A DNA stretch of 64,000 bases from Noviherbaspirillum cavernae (lineage in GTDB: Bacteria; Pseudomonadota; Gammaproteobacteria; Burkholderiales; Burkholderiaceae_D): contig NZ_QYUN01000002.1 of NCBI RefSeq assembly GCF_003590875.1, forward strand, positions 1,798,001 to 1,862,000, read 5' to 3'. A program made the position numbers and the translations under genes. Numbering within the stretch: the first letter of the stretch is position 1; every line of letters begins with the position of its first letter. The notes under the pieces are model-generated. The model saw nothing but the letters and a program-made list of their open reading frames with translations. It was not told the origin of the DNA and made no database searches. Positions 48,645 through 58,000 of this stretch are shown here, piece after piece.

Positions 48645-49442
48645 TTACCAATAATTCTCCGTGACGAACTGGCCCGGCAGTGCGCGGCGAACGGGCCGCA
48701 TGCCGCGCTGATGGAGTATGTGGCGCGTGTCTTCGATCATGACGGGATTGCCGCACAGCATGATGCGCGACGCTGATACGGAAAGAGCGATGCCAGCCTT
48801 TTTCTCCAGTTCGCCGTTATTGATCAGCGTTGTGATCCTGCCGTGCAGCCGCGCCGCCGGTTCGAGCAAGGCGGCTTCGCGCGTGGTGGAGCGGATGATC
48901 TGCAGCCGCGCCGGGGTGGCGATGGTCGCTGGCGGGCGGCGTTGCATGGCATCAAGCTCATTCTGGTAGGCGAGTTCGTTGGCGTGCCGTACGCAATGCA
49001 CGAGGATGAGATTGCGAAATTTTTCCCAGACGAAAGCATCGCGCAAGATGGAAATATACGGCCCGATACCGGTACCTGTGGCCAGCATCCACAGGTCTTC
49101 GCCATCGACAAAGCGGTCCACGGTCATGAAGCCGTAGGTCTGTTTCTCTATCCAGATCGAATCGCCCGGCTCCAGCTTTCGCAACCTGGAAGTGAACAAT
49201 CCGCCTTCAACGACGATCCCGTAAAACTCCAGTTGCTCTTCATGCGGCGCGGAGGTCATCGAATAGGCGCGCCAGACCTCGCCGCGTTCGTCGCTGAGCC
49301 CCATGCGCGCATATTGGCCCGCGGTAAAGGAATATCCGTCAGGTTTTGTGGTCGTAAACGTAAACAGGCTGTCGGTCCAGCGATGCAGGCTGGTGATGGT
49401 TTCCTGCGTGGCCTTTTGACTGGCATGCGGATCGGCATTCAT
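48645..49442 (-). CDS. fpr: Ferredoxin/flavodoxin--NADP(+) reductase
   Basis: This 265-residue FAD flavoprotein moves electrons between NADPH and ferredoxin or flavodoxin, often in oxidative-stress response. The FAD motif is RAYSMTSAPHE, the NADP side has ATGTGIGPYISILRD, and the C-terminus ends FVTENYW with the aromatic residue that stacks on FAD. The start is ATG 49442 (MNADPHAS); 13 extra codons upstream in frame are not family-like. It lies divergent from serA with 55 bases between the starts. The C-terminal part is close to Fpr of the bacterial long-tail type. Confidence 0.9.
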   Translation of the reverse strand: MNADPHASQKATQETITSLHRWTDSLFTFTTTKPDGYSFTAGQYARMGLSDERGEVWRAYSMTSAPHEEQLEFYGIVVEGGLFTSRLRKLEPGDSIWIEKQTYGFMTVDRFVDGEDLWMLATGTGIGPYISILRDAFVWEKFRNLILVHCVRHANELAYQNELDAMQRRPPATIATPARLQIIRSTTREAALLEPAARLHGRITTLINNGELEKKAGIALSVSASRIMLCGNPVMIEDTRHILHQRGMRPVRRALPGQFVTENYW

Positions 49443-49497
49443 CGGATACTCACATGAAATGTTGGCGGGCTCGTCGAACAAACAACCAGAGACTGCG

Positions 49498-50697
49498 ATG
49501 GCAAAAATCGTTCTGCTCGAAAAAATTCACGCGAGTGCGGTCGAGCATCTGAAGAATGAAGGTTTTGACGACATTCTCCAGATTCCGTCCGCGCTGACCG
49601 GCAATGATCTGCTGGATGCGCTGGCCGATGCCGACGTGGTCGGCATTCGCTCGGGGACCCAGGTATCCGCCGACGTGCTGAACACCGTATCGCATCTGCG
49701 GGCCATCGGCTGCTTTTGCATCGGCACCAATCAGGTGAATTTGACTGCGGCCACTGCGCTTGGTATCCCGGTTTTCAATGCACCATTCTCGAACACACGC
49801 TCCGTGGCGGAGCTTGTCATTGCGCAAGCCATATTGCTGTTGCGTCGCATCCCGGAAAAAAATGCCCTCACACATCGCGGGAAATGGGACAAGACGGCGC
49901 AAGGCGCATATGAAGTACGCAACAAGGTGCTCGGCATTGTGGGATACGGCAATATCGGCGCGCAGGTTGGCATCCTTGCGGAAAGCGTCGGCATGCGTGT
50001 CCATTATTACGATGTCGAAAGCAAGCTTCCGCTCGGCAATGCGAAACCCGTGACAAGTCTCGAAGAATTGCTGGCACTGGCCGACGTCGTCACGCTGCAC
50101 GTCCCTGGCGGCAGCGCCACCGAGAATCTGATCAATCGCGATCGACTGGCCGTCATGAAACCGTCCACGGTATTGATCAATGCGTCGCGCGGCGGCGTGG
50201 TGGAGATCGATGCATTGCATGATGCGCTGATCGAGAAGCGATTGGCTGGGGCTGCGCTGGATGTCTTTCCGGTCGAACCGCGCAACGAGACGGAAGAATT
50301 CACATCGCCATTGCGTGAACTCGATAATGTGATTCTGACGCCGCACATCGGTGGCAGCACGGAGGAAGCGCAAGAGAACATCGGCCGCGAGGTGGCAGAC
50401 AAGCTGGTGCGTTTCCTCAAGGCAGGCACGACGCGCTGGGCCGTCAATTTCCCGGAAATCCGGCATGTGGAAAAAGACGCCCAAAGCCGCATCCTGCACG
50501 TGCATCGCAATGAGCCGGGTGTCATTGCCAGGATGAATGCGGATTTCGCCGAAGCGGGTCTGAATATCGTGGCACAGCATTTGCAGACAAAAGGGTCGAT
50601 TGGTTATGTCATCACCGATGTGGATGCAGCAATTTCAGATGCCTTGTTGCAAAAACTGCGAAGTGAACCGGCAACCATCCGATGCGATCTGATTTGA
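49498..50697 (+). CDS. serA: D-3-phosphoglycerate dehydrogenase SerA
   Basis: This 399-residue enzyme starts the phosphorylated serine pathway. The NAD-binding motif is GYGNIGAQVG. The catalytic set includes Arg in NASRGGVVE, a Glu in the RNETEEF region and His in TPHIGGSTEEA. A C-terminal ACT domain (HVHRNEPGVIARMNADFAEAGLNI) is the serine-sensing site in E. coli SerA. The length matches the E. coli type (410). I chose the ATG at 49498 (MAKIVLLEKIH). The promoter must lie in the short gap to the divergent fpr gene. Confidence 0.95.
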   Translation: MAKIVLLEKIHASAVEHLKNEGFDDILQIPSALTGNDLLDALADADVVGIRSGTQVSADVLNTVSHLRAIGCFCIGTNQVNLTAATALGIPVFNAPFSNTRSVAELVIAQAILLLRRIPEKNALTHRGKWDKTAQGAYEVRNKVLGIVGYGNIGAQVGILAESVGMRVHYYDVESKLPLGNAKPVTSLEELLALADVVTLHVPGGSATENLINRDRLAVMKPSTVLINASRGGVVEIDALHDALIEKRLAGAALDVFPVEPRNETEEFTSPLRELDNVILTPHIGGSTEEAQENIGREVADKLVRFLKAGTTRWAVNFPEIRHVEKDAQSRILHVHRNEPGVIARMNADFAEAGLNIVAQHLQTKGSIGYVITDVDAAISDALLQKLRSEPATIRCDLI

Positions 50698-50866
50698 GCA
50701 AGCGCGTAACTGTCAGTGATGCCGGAGAAAACTCTTTACTTATGGATAAACCGTTCTACTCTTTAATTGAGGCGCATGCCATTGCGGTGATGAGATGTGG
50801 CATCTCCTCGATAATCCGAAGCGAGCGCAACAGGACCATTCCGCCGAGTGCGTGATGGCAGTGACA

Positions 50867-50989
50867 ATGAAAAAATCTTCTTTCTGGGTAATGCTTCTGC
50901 TGGATGCTTATGCGCTGGTCTGCATGGCAGCGCTATTGCTTCTGTTTGCGGAAGTCCGGATGCCCGCATTCAGTCTGACGCATAACTGA
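50867..50989 (+). CDS. Possible small single-helix membrane protein
   Basis: A 40-codon frame starts MKKSSFWV and contains one long hydrophobic segment (LLLDAYALVCMAALLLLFAEV). No strong ribosome site precedes it. It is the only candidate gene in the 389-base gap 50698-51086 after serA, and nothing else in that gap is supportable. It could equally be a chance frame. Confidence 0.3.
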   Translation: MKKSSFWVMLLLDAYALVCMAALLLLFAEVRMPAFSLTHN

Positions 50990-51086
50990 GATTGAGTAGT
51001 GCAGAAACACCCGGATGTCCGGCATGCTCAACATGCTCGGTGTGCAATGCGATATCCGGAAAAGGAATGCCGCCGCGGAAGGGCAG

Positions 51087-52469
51087 TCACAGCCTTCTGC
51101 TGGTAACCACGCGCGCTTCGCCGCGTTCGCCCACCGTATGCAGCGTCACTGGCCGTCTCCACACACGGCCGATATATTCCAGTACGCGTTCCGCGCGCGC
51201 GAGGTCGAGTCCGCGTCCATCGCTTTGATGGTCATGCAAAAGTTGCAAGCTGCCGTCCACATGAAGATGATTGGCAGCGATGCGCGGTGCGCCATAGTTG
51301 AACTTCGGCGCGAGAATCGCCTCATGCACCGCATGAATATCGCGCTCGACGATCCTGATATCTCCGTCGTCGCGCGCCTCATAGACAAACAGGTCAAGCT
51401 TGTCGATCAGCTCCGCGCTCAGATAATTGCGGACGAATCCGAAGTCATCTTCTTCCTTGCAGATCTGCCGTGCGGCTTCGAGTCCTTTCTTCTCGATGAT
51501 GTCTTCCCAGATCGAGAACCCGAGGTGATAGGGATTGACTGCCAGTGCGAGCTGACGCTCGGACGCGTAAGGACGCACGACATCGGAATGCGCTTTGATC
51601 GCTGAAAGATAAAGATCGTGCGGCAAAAAATCCGCCTCGCGCAGCAAGCGTGCATGCCAGTACGATGCCCATCCTTCATTCATGATCTGGCATGCGAATA
51701 CCGGATAGAAATAGAACGACTCTTCACGTACGGCAAGGAAGATGTCGCGTTCCCAATCCTCCATGTCCGGCGCATAGTGCGCGATGAACCACAGCAAGTC
51801 GTATTCCGGCTGCGGCGGGACTGATGCGCGCGGCGGAGGCGATCGCATCCCTTGCACCGGCTTCTCTCCAGGCAGATTGTGATAACGCTTCTGGAATACA
51901 TCCGGTTCCGGCAAGAGCTCCGCTTTCGGCGTCTGCACAGGGTACAGAGAGCGGTGCAGCTCCCTGTTGGTATCGATGTGCGGTTCGAGCGCAAGCGCGG
52001 CATCGAGCACCTCTTCCACCTGTTCCTGTCCATGGACGTTGATTGCGTTTTCGATCCGATGCGCGCGCGCTGCAGCTTCCTCGAGAATGTGGCCGCCCGC
52101 CATTTGCATGAACTGCGCGAACAGGTGATTGTTTTTTGCAAAGTCCGCGTGGCCCAGCACATGGGCGGTGACCAGTGTGTTTTCCGGGAGCGTGTTGTTG
52201 TTGACCAGGAAGGCGCGGCATGGATCGCCAGGGAACATCACTTCGAAGATGCGCGAATGCCCCATGCCTTGCCGGATCAGTTGATGGATATAACGCACCC
52301 CGAACGACCAGTGATGCATGCGCACAGGCAAGCCGTAGACCGCAATTTCCATCATGAAATTGTTGGTCACGAGTTCGAAATCGACCGGGAAGTAATCCAG
52401 TCCTTGTTCGCGCGCGAGCTTTTCGATCCGCGCCGAATAGTCCTTCAGGGAATCAACATCGGTGCACAT
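51087..52469 (-). CDS. SpoVR family protein (YcgB)
   Basis: This 460-residue protein belongs to the SpoVR/YcgB family, widely conserved and co-inherited with PrkA and YeaH. The conserved blocks include the N-terminal EQGLDYFPVDFELV, YDLLWFIAHYAP and NEGWASYWHARLL. The activity is unknown; in Bacillus SpoVR affects spore cortex formation, and in proteobacteria the trio is linked to stress and nitrogen starvation. It starts 14 bases after yeaH ends, as the last gene of the prkA-yeaH-spoVR operon. No truncation is apparent. Confidence 0.92.
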   Translation of the reverse strand: MCTDVDSLKDYSARIEKLAREQGLDYFPVDFELVTNNFMMEIAVYGLPVRMHHWSFGVRYIHQLIRQGMGHSRIFEVMFPGDPCRAFLVNNNTLPENTLVTAHVLGHADFAKNNHLFAQFMQMAGGHILEEAAARAHRIENAINVHGQEQVEEVLDAALALEPHIDTNRELHRSLYPVQTPKAELLPEPDVFQKRYHNLPGEKPVQGMRSPPPRASVPPQPEYDLLWFIAHYAPDMEDWERDIFLAVREESFYFYPVFACQIMNEGWASYWHARLLREADFLPHDLYLSAIKAHSDVVRPYASERQLALAVNPYHLGFSIWEDIIEKKGLEAARQICKEEDDFGFVRNYLSAELIDKLDLFVYEARDDGDIRIVERDIHAVHEAILAPKFNYGAPRIAANHLHVDGSLQLLHDHQSDGRGLDLARAERVLEYIGRVWRRPVTLHTVGERGEARVVTSRRL

Positions 52470-52483
52470 GGAGTCGTCTTTCC

Positions 52484-53635
52484 TTATTCAGCCTGCTGCC
52501 GCACAAAGAATTTGCGTATCGCCTTCCACACATCATCGTGGCGGGTGAGCGCGCAGTTGCCGATCGGTGCGCCGGTGCGTTCAAGGTCGGAGCACAGCAT
52601 TTTCATCTCGGTTTCGCTGGTGCGCGGCGAACCGGGAACGGTTTCGACGTAACCGATATAGTTCAGCAAGCCGCTCAGTTTCGTCAGACTCTCGATCGCT
52701 GCGGGACGGTCTTCGGTAAAGTTTTCACCATCGGATGCATAGAACAGATAGCCGTTGTATTGCGCCGGATCGTATTCGTTCTCGATGATGTCGAGCGCGA
52801 GCCTGAATGCCGTCGATGCGCCGGTACCGCCGGTGCCGCTGACATTAAAGAATTCGCCTTCGGAGAATTCCCATGCCTGCGTCGTGTGGGCGATGAAGCG
52901 CGTTTCCACTTTTGCGTATTTGCGTCGTATGCCTTGCAGGACGAAGAAGAAGAAGCTCTTCGCCAGCTTGCGTTCGGCATCGGTCATGCTGGCGGAAACA
53001 TCCAGCGCGAACAGGACGACCGCATTCGTCGCCGGTTTGCGCCGCTGCACCAGCTGCCGGAACCGCAGATCGTCATTCGTGAACGGTACCGGGTCTTCCT
53101 GAATGGCGCGCCGCTTGACGGCTTCCTTCACGGTGCGGCGGCGATCCAGTCGCGCACGCGCGCCGCGCTTGTCCCAGCCTTCGCGCACCATCTCATCGTC
53201 ATCGACGCTTGTGTTGCGCTTGGGTTGGAGGTCGGGCAACTGCAGCTCTTCCCACAGCCAGTCGATGATGTCATCGATCTTGAACTCCAGAAGCAGCTTG
53301 ATTTCGCCCTCATCATTGCCGCCTTCGCCATCTTCTTCCGCCGAATCCGGCTGCGCCTGGCGCAGGATGTCGCCGGGGCTGCCTTTGCCCTGACCGGCGC
53401 TGGATTGAGAATGCGGATCGGCCAACCTGAAGCGCGCATGCTCCAGCAACCGTACCGGAATCTGTACGGTACGGTCTTGCGAGCCGGTAATGACGTCGGG
53501 GCCGGTGACGAGATTGGGCAGGTTCCGCTGCACCGCTTCACGCACCTTCTCGTTGTGGCGCAACCAGTCGCGCGCACCGCGGGAAAACAAGTCATACCAC
53601 GGCGTTTCAACAGACATCGTAATGTGGTCAGCCAT
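52484..53635 (-). CDS. yeaH: YeaH/YhbH family (DUF444) VWA-like protein
   Basis: This 383-residue protein has the DUF444 layout: an N-terminal acidic and Gln/Gly-rich region, then a von Willebrand A-like domain with the MIDAS-type DVSASM motif near the middle and ASDGENF further on. YeaH works with the kinase YeaG/PrkA in sustained nitrogen-starvation response in E. coli; its biochemical role is not known. I placed the start at ATG 53635 (MADHITM); ATG-like alternatives at 53656 and inside are possible. It lies between prkA (54-base gap) and spoVR. Confidence 0.92.
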   Translation of the reverse strand: MADHITMSVETPWYDLFSRGARDWLRHNEKVREAVQRNLPNLVTGPDVITGSQDRTVQIPVRLLEHARFRLADPHSQSSAGQGKGSPGDILRQAQPDSAEEDGEGGNDEGEIKLLLEFKIDDIIDWLWEELQLPDLQPKRNTSVDDDEMVREGWDKRGARARLDRRRTVKEAVKRRAIQEDPVPFTNDDLRFRQLVQRRKPATNAVVLFALDVSASMTDAERKLAKSFFFFVLQGIRRKYAKVETRFIAHTTQAWEFSEGEFFNVSGTGGTGASTAFRLALDIIENEYDPAQYNGYLFYASDGENFTEDRPAAIESLTKLSGLLNYIGYVETVPGSPRTSETEMKMLCSDLERTGAPIGNCALTRHDDVWKAIRKFFVRQQAE

Positions 53636-53689
53636 ATCGAGATTCCAATACACCACGTTCGCGCGTGATGCGGCACCATGAGCGTGCCG

Positions 53690-55639
53690 TCATTCCTGCG
53701 CCATCAGCGTGGTGACATAGTTCAGCGCCTCACGGGCACTGTGGCTGTCGTAGCCGTATTCATCGACCAAACGTTTTTCGACGACAGAAATCTTTTGCTT
53801 CACTTCCTCATCCGGGCGCGTGCTGGAACTCACCAGCCGCAGCACATCGCGCCGTTGCTCGAACAGGTATTGCTGCACCGCGTTGTGCAATTGCGCATGG
53901 CTGTCGAGCGTGAATTTTTCCCCGCGCTTGTATGCACCCATCGCCTTGCGCACGACTTCCTGGCGGAAGGACTGCTTGCCGGAGTCGGAGATGTGAATCT
54001 TTTCCTCCACCGCGCGCAGGAAACGTTCGTCCGGCTTGCGTTCCTCGTTGGTGATCGGATCCTTGATCTGCCGGTTGTCGAGCATGGCTTCCACTTCATC
54101 CAGATACTTGTCGAGCAAGTCCTGCGCCTCCTGTTCGAACGAAACAAACAGCGCCTTGTGCACGTCTTCCTTGACCCAACGGTTGTAGAAATCCTTGCGC
54201 GCCAACACCAGATAATCGACCCACTTGCGTTTCTTCTTTGGGTCGATGCGGGCGTCGTTTTCGATCGCATCCTTGATGGCGAGCAGCACATCCATGGTGG
54301 TCAGGCTTTTGACATTGGATTGGATGATGGCGTTCGACAGCGCGTTGATGACGAAGCGCGGCGAGATGCCGGCCAATCCTTCGTCCGGCGTTTTCTGTTT
54401 CATGCGTTCCACATCGGCATGCGCGTAACCTTCCACCTCCTCGTTGCCGTAGAGACGGACTTTCTTGCTCAGCTCAAATTCCTTTTCCTCGCTTTCGTGC
54501 AGGCGGGTGAGGATGGCGAACACCGCCGCCGCATGCAGCGTATGCGGATCGAGGTGCACTTCGCGGAACGCCGGCGCGGCGGACGAAATGAGCTTCTTGT
54601 AAATTCGTGCCTCATCCTTGTAATTCAGCGTGTACGGCACCTGGATGATGACCATGCGGTCCAGCAGCGCTTCGTTCTCGCTCTCCTGCAGGAAGCGGCG
54701 GAACTCGGCAAGATTGGTATGCGCCAGAATCGTTTCGTCGAGATAGATCAGCGGGAAGCGCGACACCTTCACATTCTTTTCCTGCGTCAGCGTCAGCAAC
54801 AGGTACAGGAACTCGCGCTTGACCTTCAGGATTTCGATCATTTCCAGCAAGCCGCGGCTGGCCGCATAGACCGCACCGGACCACGACCAGGCACGCGGAT
54901 CGCCTTCGTCGCCGTATTCCGCAACCTTGGACAAATCCACGGAGCCCACCAGATCGGCGAGATCCGCCGTGGTGGGGTCGTGCGGTGCGTACGTGCCGAT
55001 CCCGACCCGTCCCGCTTCCGAGATGAAGAGCCGTTCCACCGGCATTTTCATGAAATCGCCGCTGTACTCGCTTTCGAGCCGTGAACGGCAATGCGGACAG
55101 ACTTCGCCCTTGATCTCGACTCCGTAGGTTTCACGGAACGAGGCACGCAGGGAATGCGGGATCAGATGCAGCGGCGATTCATGCACCGGGCAGCCCTTGA
55201 CCGCGTAGATCGCGCCCGCGTCGGTGAAGCTGTACTCTTCCAGCCCGCGCTTCAGGAGAATCACGAGTGTTGATTTGCCGCCGGAGGGCGGGCCGAGAAG
55301 CAACAGCAGCCGGCGGCCGACTTCAGATCCTGCCGACGCGGCCTTGAAGTAGTCGACCACGCGGGCGATCGATTCGTCGATCCCGAACAGCTCCTCGTCA
55401 AACAGGCGGCAACGAAAAGCGCCGTTCTCATCCTCGGAACTCATCCACCGAATCATGTCCCACATGTACTGATGCGAGCTGCGCGCGACGCCCTGCGGGT
55501 CGCTCGGGAGAATCTCCTCCAGAAAACTGGAGAGACCACCCGACCAGTACACGGCGTGGTGGTTCTTTGTGAAGTCCACCAGGCTTTTGAGAAAACTCTC
55601 TTTCCGGTCGCTTTGGTGGAGGTTTGCTTGATTCGTCAT
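53690..55639 (-). CDS. prkA: PrkA/YeaG-type serine protein kinase with AAA+ domain
   Basis: This 649-residue protein has an N-terminal AAA+ ATPase domain with Walker A GPPSGGKST and a C-terminal PrkA kinase-like domain. The HCRSRLESEYSG block with CPHC is a conserved feature. YeaG shapes entry into and survival in stress in E. coli. The start is ATG 55639 with GGGGAA before it; the frame continues 60 codons upstream without family features. It heads the prkA-yeaH-spoVR operon. A sigma-S-type -10 lies about 77 bases upstream. PrkA has also been reported to act as an ATP-dependent protease, so kinase activity is not certain. Confidence 0.93.
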   Translation of the reverse strand: MTNQANLHQSDRKESFLKSLVDFTKNHHAVYWSGGLSSFLEEILPSDPQGVARSSHQYMWDMIRWMSSEDENGAFRCRLFDEELFGIDESIARVVDYFKAASAGSEVGRRLLLLLGPPSGGKSTLVILLKRGLEEYSFTDAGAIYAVKGCPVHESPLHLIPHSLRASFRETYGVEIKGEVCPHCRSRLESEYSGDFMKMPVERLFISEAGRVGIGTYAPHDPTTADLADLVGSVDLSKVAEYGDEGDPRAWSWSGAVYAASRGLLEMIEILKVKREFLYLLLTLTQEKNVKVSRFPLIYLDETILAHTNLAEFRRFLQESENEALLDRMVIIQVPYTLNYKDEARIYKKLISSAAPAFREVHLDPHTLHAAAVFAILTRLHESEEKEFELSKKVRLYGNEEVEGYAHADVERMKQKTPDEGLAGISPRFVINALSNAIIQSNVKSLTTMDVLLAIKDAIENDARIDPKKKRKWVDYLVLARKDFYNRWVKEDVHKALFVSFEQEAQDLLDKYLDEVEAMLDNRQIKDPITNEERKPDERFLRAVEEKIHISDSGKQSFRQEVVRKAMGAYKRGEKFTLDSHAQLHNAVQQYLFEQRRDVLRLVSSSTRPDEEVKQKISVVEKRLVDEYGYDSHSAREALNYVTTLMAQE

Positions 55640-55715
55640 CGTGTGTTCCCCGTCAGGTGATTGGGATGTAACTGATGGACATTCGAAAGCGGGTAATGTT
55701 TCTCCAGTTCTTGGT

Positions 55716-55726
55716 TTAAGTATAGG
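55716..55726 (-). promoter_or_regulatory. Sigma-S-type -10 element upstream of prkA
   Basis: Read on the minus strand this is CCTATACTTAA, a near-perfect match to the extended sigma-S -10 (CTATACTTAA). It lies about 77 bases from the prkA start. The -35 is poor, as is typical for sigma-S promoters. Confidence 0.6.
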
Positions 55727-56088
55727 GCGCTGCCGAAAAATCGAATGCTGATCACAGTCAATGAATTCATCGTCACGTGGGTCGAAACCTGTCGCCGTCA
55801 ACAGACCACTCATGAGCAAGTGTTAGCAAGATGCGTGCAAGCGGTGATGCGAAGAACGCTTTCGTCAATAACGCAAATTTCGTCTCGTCGGCGGCACGGC
55901 AAGTTTCAATGGTTTGAACTGGTCTTGCATGTACTTGAAGCATGCCTGTTGAACCCGGTACATAGATGTATACGCTCGAACCCATTTCAAGAGAAGAGAT
56001 GTTTCAAGCTGTGTCAAGCAAGTGAGTCCGCTTTCGCGGAAAAGATTCCATCCCGGAAGTTGATGTACGTCACTTCAATGCCGGTTGA
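55727..56088. other. Region between the prkA promoter and the AAA-like fragment
   Basis: This 362-base stretch shows no gene that I can name. Open frames such as 55745-56116 are unlike any family that I recognise. It could contain decayed sequence belonging to the fragment to its right. Confidence 0.4.
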
Positions 56089-56289
56089 CAGGATCAAACT
56101 GAATTGCCGGACATGAAGGAGGCGGCTCTTCCAGAAAGCGTGCTGGGCAAACTGTCCGACATGTCGCCGGGGGAAATGCGCAAGGCCTTGCTCGACGGCA
56201 TGAGCTTTGCCGTGACGGCAGGCCGGAATACGCTGATCGTGGACGACGTGCGTTTTAAATCCGATGGATGCAAGCGCAAGATAGGTTTC
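56089..56289 (+). pseudogene. Fragment resembling an AAA+ ATPase C-terminal lid region
   Basis: After a stop at 56086-56088 the frame reads an acidic stretch, then ESVLGKLSDMSPGEMRKALL, then FAVTAGRNTLIVDDV and a basic end. The amphipathic helices, the DMSPGEMRKALLDG run and the ending VDDVR resemble the C-terminal helical lid of AAA+ ATPases of the Lon/AAA group. There is no Walker motif and no start codon with a ribosome site. It therefore looks like a gene tail left after deletion. The frame then continues into a repeat. This assignment is tentative. Confidence 0.35.
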
Positions 56290-56316
56290 CGAGACCATCA
56301 GTTCCCGCCGCATCAC

Positions 56317-56364
56317 TTCCTGCGCATTATTTCCTGCGCATTATTTCCTGCGCATTATTTCCTG
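56317..56364 (+). repeat. 14-bp tandem repeat, 3.4 copies
   Basis: The unit TTCCTGCGCATTAT is repeated exactly at 56317, 56331 and 56345, with a partial copy at 56359-56364. It lies in the gap before the NADH dehydrogenase gene (start 56421), after the AAA-like fragment. Confidence 0.9.
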
Positions 56365-56420
56365 ACATCTCACTTCAGGCTTCCCCGTTGCCGTCATGAC
56401 CGCTCGCATTCCATCATAAA

Positions 56421-57836
56421 ATGACTGCGGCGCAATCAAACATCTCAACTTCAGAAAGCCGGACTATCTTGAACAAGAAAAATTCATTGCCTGAAGCAAT
56501 TTCGCGCGCGCAGGATGTAGCGACGCCGCATCGCATCGTCATCGTCGGCGGCGGGGCAGGGGGGCTGGAACTTGCGACGCAACTCGGCGACAAGCTGGCC
56601 AGACGCGGAGAACTGGAGGTCGTGCTGGTCGATCGATCGCCGACGCATCTATGGAAACCCCTGCTGCATGAAGTCGCAGCCGGCAGTCTCGACATCCATA
56701 CTCACCAGGTCGAATACATTGCCCAGGCGCGCTGGCATCACTTCGAATTTCAGCAGGGCGAGCTGGTCGCGCTGAACCGGGAAGCGAAACGGATCACGGT
56801 CGGTGCGAGCTTCGACATCGATGGCGTCGAGATCCTGCCGCAGCGCGATATTACCTACGACACGCTGGTGCTCGCGATCGGCAGCGTGACCAGCTTCTTC
56901 GGCGTGCCCGGCGCGGAAGAGAATGCGATTGCGCTGGACACCATGGCCCAGGCAGAACGCTTCCGCCGCCATTTGATCGCGGCCTGCATGCGCGCGCAAA
57001 ACAAGCTGGGCGAGCAGGCAGCGCATGAGCGGCCGCAAGTCAACATCGCGATCATCGGCGGCGGCGCAACCGGGGTCGAACTTTCCGCCGAACTGCGCAA
57101 CACCGCGCAGGTGCTGCGGGCGTATGGCCTGCACCAGCTCGACCCGGTGCGCGACGTGCGCATTTCCGTCATCGAGGCCAGCCCGCGCATCCTCGCTGCA
57201 TTGCCGGAGCGGGTATCCGTCGAGACCACCAAGCTCCTGCGCAAGCTCAACATCGATGTGCTGACGGCGGAGCGCGTCACCGAAATCCAGAAGCGCGCGG
57301 TACTGACCGCAAGCGGAAAGAATCTTCCGGCCGATCTGATCGTCTGGGCAGCGGGCATCCGCGCGCCGGACGTGCTGGCGACACTGGGTCTGCCGGTCAA
57401 CAGACAGGGGCAGGTCATCGTGTCACAAACCCTGCAAACGGAAGTCGATCCGAGCATCTTCGCCTTCGGCGACTGCGCCAGCTGCCCATCGCGTGAAACC
57501 GGCAAGCCGGTGCCGCCGCGCGCGCAAGTCGCGCATCAGCAGGCGACCTTCCTGTTCAAGGCATTGCGCCACCATCTGGCCGGAAAATCCTTGCCCGAAT
57601 TCGAATTTCGCGATCTCGGTTCGCTGGTCTCGCTGGGGCGTTTCAGCGCAGTCGGCAATCTGATGGGAAACCTGATCAGCGGTTCCCTGTTTGTGGAAGG
57701 CATTCTGGCGCGCCTGCTGTACACCTCGCTGTATCGCATGCACGTGATGGCGCTGTCGGGATTCTGGCGCATGACGCTCGATACGCTCACGCACTGGCTG
57801 CGACGCAAGACGGCACCACGCATCAAGCTGCATTGA
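56421..57836 (+). CDS. ndh: Type II NADH:quinone oxidoreductase (NDH-2)
   Basis: This 471-residue flavoenzyme oxidises NADH and reduces quinone without pumping protons. It has two nucleotide-binding motifs, VGGGAGGLELATQLG (FAD) and IGGGATGVELSAELR (NADH), and the conserved FAFGDCASC with DxA. The C-terminal half has an aromatic/hydrophobic amphipathic membrane-binding segment. The N-terminal about 30 residues before the FAD motif are variable. The start is ATG 56421, with a TTG at 56469 as an alternative. Ferredoxin/rubredoxin reductases share the fold, but size and motifs fit NDH-2. Confidence 0.87.
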   Translation: MTAAQSNISTSESRTILNKKNSLPEAISRAQDVATPHRIVIVGGGAGGLELATQLGDKLARRGELEVVLVDRSPTHLWKPLLHEVAAGSLDIHTHQVEYIAQARWHHFEFQQGELVALNREAKRITVGASFDIDGVEILPQRDITYDTLVLAIGSVTSFFGVPGAEENAIALDTMAQAERFRRHLIAACMRAQNKLGEQAAHERPQVNIAIIGGGATGVELSAELRNTAQVLRAYGLHQLDPVRDVRISVIEASPRILAALPERVSVETTKLLRKLNIDVLTAERVTEIQKRAVLTASGKNLPADLIVWAAGIRAPDVLATLGLPVNRQGQVIVSQTLQTEVDPSIFAFGDCASCPSRETGKPVPPRAQVAHQQATFLFKALRHHLAGKSLPEFEFRDLGSLVSLGRFSAVGNLMGNLISGSLFVEGILARLLYTSLYRMHVMALSGFWRMTLDTLTHWLRRKTAPRIKLH

Positions 57837-57848
57837 GGCGCACGTCCG

Positions 57849-57890
57849 GATTGCACGAACATGCTGTCATGCAAGCATGTTCGTGCAATC
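57849..57890 (+). repeat. Perfect 17-bp inverted repeat after ndh
   Basis: The arm GATTGCACGAACATGCT is followed by an 8-base loop and its exact reverse complement. It starts 12 bases after the ndh stop codon. No T-run follows. It may be a terminator-like mRNA end, a protein-binding site or a small repeat element. Confidence 0.9.
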
Positions 57891-58000
57891 CACGCGATCC
57901 GCCGTGATTTTCGGCGATCAAAGAAACTGAAGTACGCGCGCGCAGTCATATTTCATGTCTGACACTCTGTATTCCCTTCGGTAAACTTTTGGAGATCAGC

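Noticed and set aside
48312..48776. A 154-codon plus-strand frame after the terminator
   Set aside because: It runs across the barrel remnant in another frame and into fpr, without any protein-like features.
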